DNA of 24,535 nucleotides from IMG/VR virus record IMGVR_UViG_3300037264_008034, positions 1 to 24,535 of that record. One strand, 5' to 3'. The DNA comes from a virus. Positions 22,712-24,535 of this stretch are shown one piece after another. Within the stretch, counting starts at the first letter, position 1; each line of letters opens with the position of its first letter. Position numbers and translations under genes: made by a program. The notes below the pieces were generated by a model, which saw only the letters and a list, made by a program, of their open reading frames with translations, made no database searches and was not told the origin of the DNA.

Positions 22712-23461
22712 TTAATCCTCCTTTGTTATTTGACGCATGTGTTGTTTGACTGCCGCACTCATCTTGGCGCGAGCCTCCGATGAGTGTTTGTGTCCAAAAC
22801 CGTAAGTGTTGCCAGTATTAATCGCCCTAAGTTTGGCTATGTGCTCTGGAGACATGCTTCGGTTTGCTGCACTAAGATTGGCCCTGTGCTCTGGACGCAG
22901 TTTCCTGCCGGTTAAGGTCGCGCTGATTTTAGCCCGTATCTCCAACGAAGGATTGCGCCCCAAAGCGTGCTTGTTTCCCATTCCTGCTGCGCTGATCTTA
23001 GCTCGTGTCTCTGGAGAAAGCCCGCGGCCCAAACTATGCTTGTTCCCCATCCCCGCCACGCTCAACTTGGCTCGCGTCTCCGGTGAGGGACAACACCCCA
23101 AAGCGTACTTGTTTCCTTTGCTCGCCGCACCAATCTTCGCCCTCGTCTCATCGATGTGTTTGTGGCCCAATGTGCCATCTCCGCCATCGGTAAGGTTAGT
23201 TAAGTCAAACCCAAAACTCCGCATCCTCGCTATCCAATATCGCTCCCGATCTTGCCAACCATCACCAACCCCGGACTCAACGACAGTGCACACAGGACGA
23301 AGACCGATATTTAAGAGAGAACGAATCCAACTGTACACATAAGCAACTTTATTATTGCATCGAGCGTGACTGAGATGCTGAATCGCCCGCCTCTTTGCTC
23401 CTAAATGTGTGACGCCCACATATCGGACCAAAGCGGTGCGCGGGTCCATTAAGGCGTACAC
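22712..23461 (-). CDS. GIY-YIG homing endonuclease with NUMOD3-type repeats
   Basis: The N-terminal domain is a GIY-YIG nuclease: the first strand VYAL stands for GIY, RYVGVT (13-18) for YIG, followed by an Arg/His helix, the catalytic Glu at 73 (DRERYWIARM), and LTNLTDGGDG. From residue 99 there are about seven degenerate repeats of the kind known as NUMOD3 (SPETRAKISAAGMGNKHALG and similar), which bind DNA along the minor groove in homing endonucleases. This is a free-standing mobile gene; it lies between the helicase and the purZ-like gene with no sign of an intron. The start is uncertain: GTG 23461 has AAGG nine bases upstream, but the frame continues upstream (KERRWEVYAL) without a good start codon. 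It should cut a related phage's sequence at this locus. Confidence 0.88.
   Translation of the reverse strand: MYALMDPRTALVRYVGVTHLGAKRRAIQHLSHARCNNKVAYVYSWIRSLLNIGLRPVCTVVESGVGDGWQDRERYWIARMRSFGFDLTNLTDGGDGTLGHKHIDETRAKIGAASKGNKYALGCCPSPETRAKLSVAGMGNKHSLGRGLSPETRAKISAAGMGNKHALGRNPSLEIRAKISATLTGRKLRPEHRANLSAANRSMSPEHIAKLRAINTGNTYGFGHKHSSEARAKMSAAVKQHMRQITKED
22717..22724 (-). promoter_or_regulatory. Strong ribosome binding site of the purZ-like gene
   Basis: AAAGGAGG on the minus strand, six bases before ATG 22710. It lies across the 3' end of the GIY-YIG gene, so purZ can be translated independently of that gene. Confidence 0.75.
22742..23164 (-). repeat. NUMOD3-type tandem repeats within the homing endonuclease gene
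   Basis: About seven copies of a degenerate unit of roughly 15-24 residues with the core SPE(T/H)RAK(I/L)SAA and often GNKHALG. Neighbouring copies look alike at the DNA level, for example the two GCTGG/GGGAATGGG-containing copies near 22980 and 23050, so the array could recombine. Confidence 0.75.
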
Positions 23462-23495
23462 CTCCCAACGCCTTTCCTTTATTTCAGCCGACTGG

Positions 23496-24509
23496 CTAAT
23501 TTTCGCCCCTATCGTCAGTTAATTCGTAAACTCTTCTTGTGGAACCTTCCCATCCTAATACTACAAATGCCCCGGCCCCGGCCTCGCCCTCTCGCTGCTT
23601 TCCAATCGTGATGTTCATTGTGTTGTCCGGCAGGTCTCTGTCATACTTTCCGGGACGATGCGGGGAGAGCATCAGGTCCGCGGCCTCCTCGTAAGATCGC
23701 GACTCCCCAACCGAATCGATCGACCCCTGTCCGTACTCCTCGGCGTTCTTTTTACTGCTCGATCCCTGCGCCCGCCGCTGCTGCGCCACGCAGCACACAT
23801 GCACATTCTCAGATTCGGCCAGCCCGGACATGGTCTGCAGCACCTTTTTTATCACTGCCGATTTCTCAGCCGAATTAACGCACGACGAAACTTCAACAAG
23901 CAGGTCGAACCGATCGATAAAAACGACGTTAACCGGCCCCTGCTGCTTGGACTTCCTCAGCCAATTTAAAACATCGTGGGCCGACATCATCTTGTCGTAT
24001 GCTGAATACAAATGCCACACCTTGTCAATTTCACGAATGGCTCGCTCGATGGCGGCATCCCGTTCCGCATCCTCCCCACGAAGCTCGTACCACGAACTCA
24101 CAACATCGTAATCATATCCGGTCTTAATGGACAACAAACGATTCATCTCGGATCGGACGGGGGTCTCGGTTGACAGGACCAGTACGCCCATACCGGCAAC
24201 ACACATGTTGACAGCCATGTTGCTGCGAAGTGCCGACTTCCCCGATGATGGGCGCCCAAACAAAACCGACACTGTGTTAGGAATGAACCCCTCAGCCAAT
24301 TTGCGGTCAAGCGACGGAAAACCGGACCCAATCTTCTTCATCGGCCCCAAACCCGAATGAACTGCGGCAAATGCCCCCTTTCCCACAAACCGCGCCGCGT
24401 CCTTGCCTATATTGAACGGTTCACCGGTCTCCAAGTACAATGAATAGAGATCGTCTATCGACGCCCGCTCATACGCCATCTCGATCAGTATATTAGACTT
24501 TTTTATCAC
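23496..24509 (-). CDS. DnaB-like replicative helicase (RecA-fold domain only)
   Basis: The 337-residue protein shows the DnaB-family helicase core. Walker A is FGRPSSGKS (Lys91), followed by VLVLSTETP with the catalytic Glu115; Walker B is VVFIDRFDLL (D199); then CCVAQQRR; the family's C-terminal arginine motif is KQREGEAGAG (304-313), comparable to KNRNGPTG of DnaB. The N-terminal primase-binding domain of bacterial DnaB is missing; only about 55 residues precede the core. It should unwind DNA at the phage fork as a hexamer. The start is a GTG with only a weak AGG upstream, and an ATG at residue 11 (24479) is possible. The remaining 26 bases to the right edge hold no recognisable gene start, and the gene order upstream is unknown. 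Confidence 0.88.
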   Translation of the reverse strand: MIKKSNILIEMAYERASIDDLYSLYLETGEPFNIGKDAARFVGKGAFAAVHSGLGPMKKIGSGFPSLDRKLAEGFIPNTVSVLFGRPSSGKSALRSNMAVNMCVAGMGVLVLSTETPVRSEMNRLLSIKTGYDYDVVSSWYELRGEDAERDAAIERAIREIDKVWHLYSAYDKMMSAHDVLNWLRKSKQQGPVNVVFIDRFDLLVEVSSCVNSAEKSAVIKKVLQTMSGLAESENVHVCCVAQQRRAQGSSSKKNAEEYGQGSIDSVGESRSYEEAADLMLSPHRPGKYDRDLPDNTMNITIGKQREGEAGAGAFVVLGWEGSTRRVYELTDDRGEN

Positions 24510-24535
24510 GCGCCTACGAATTGAATACTCACGAA

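Noticed and set aside
1-24535. CRISPR array, tRNA or rRNA genes
   Set aside because: No regularly spaced direct repeats with unique spacers and no tRNA-like or rRNA-like stretches were seen on either strand by eye.

Overview
This window looks like part of the genome of a lytic-type tailed double-stranded DNA phage (Caudoviricetes). It carries a head/packaging block (minor head protein, portal, terminase), a recombination block (SbcD-like, SbcC-like, RuvC-like), and a replication/DNA-modification block (family A DNA polymerase, DnaB-like helicase, two DNA methyltransferases). No integrase, repressor, tRNA or rRNA was recognised. Every gene I can support lies on the minus strand, and most neighbours are joined by 1-8 nt overlaps (TGATG, ATGA) or by strong AAAGGAGG-type ribosome binding sites, so the window reads as one long co-directional array transcribed from high to low coordinates. 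The host cannot be named from this sequence; GC content is moderate by eye.

Layout in transcription order. 24.5-20.8 kb: DnaB-like helicase, a free-standing GIY-YIG homing endonuclease with NUMOD3-type repeats, a PurZ-like adenylosuccinate synthetase homologue, and a DPPF-type methyltransferase. 20.7-18.2 kb: a sigma-like protein, an unknown protein, two paralogous small helix-turn-helix proteins, a second methyltransferase paralogous to the first, and two small ORFs. 18.1-13.9 kb: a uracil-DNA-glycosylase/DNA polymerase fusion, an unknown overlapping gene and a possible single-strand binding protein. 13.8-12.4 kb: a cluster of small genes, including a stand-alone DnaA domain IV-like protein. 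12.4-8.4 kb: SbcD-like, SbcC-like and RuvC-like recombination nucleases. 8.4-1 kb: an unknown gene, a possible small terminase, a large terminase split into separate ATPase and nuclease proteins with a coiled-coil gene between them, portal, two small genes (one a nucleoside deoxyribosyltransferase-like enzyme), and a long minor head protein running off the left edge.

The most important biological reading is that this is probably a Z-genome phage (2-aminoadenine replacing adenine). The purZ-like gene has Ser where PurA enzymes have the catalytic Asp of the GDEGKG loop, and it sits in the same gene array as a family A polymerase whose active-site motifs are altered at several usually conserved positions. 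The polymerase also carries an apparently intact Fe-S uracil-DNA glycosylase at its N-terminus. The partner genes known from other Z phages (datZ, mazZ) were not recognised here and may lie outside the window. No stretch longer than 300 bases lacks a gene; the longest gaps are about 70-90 bases.
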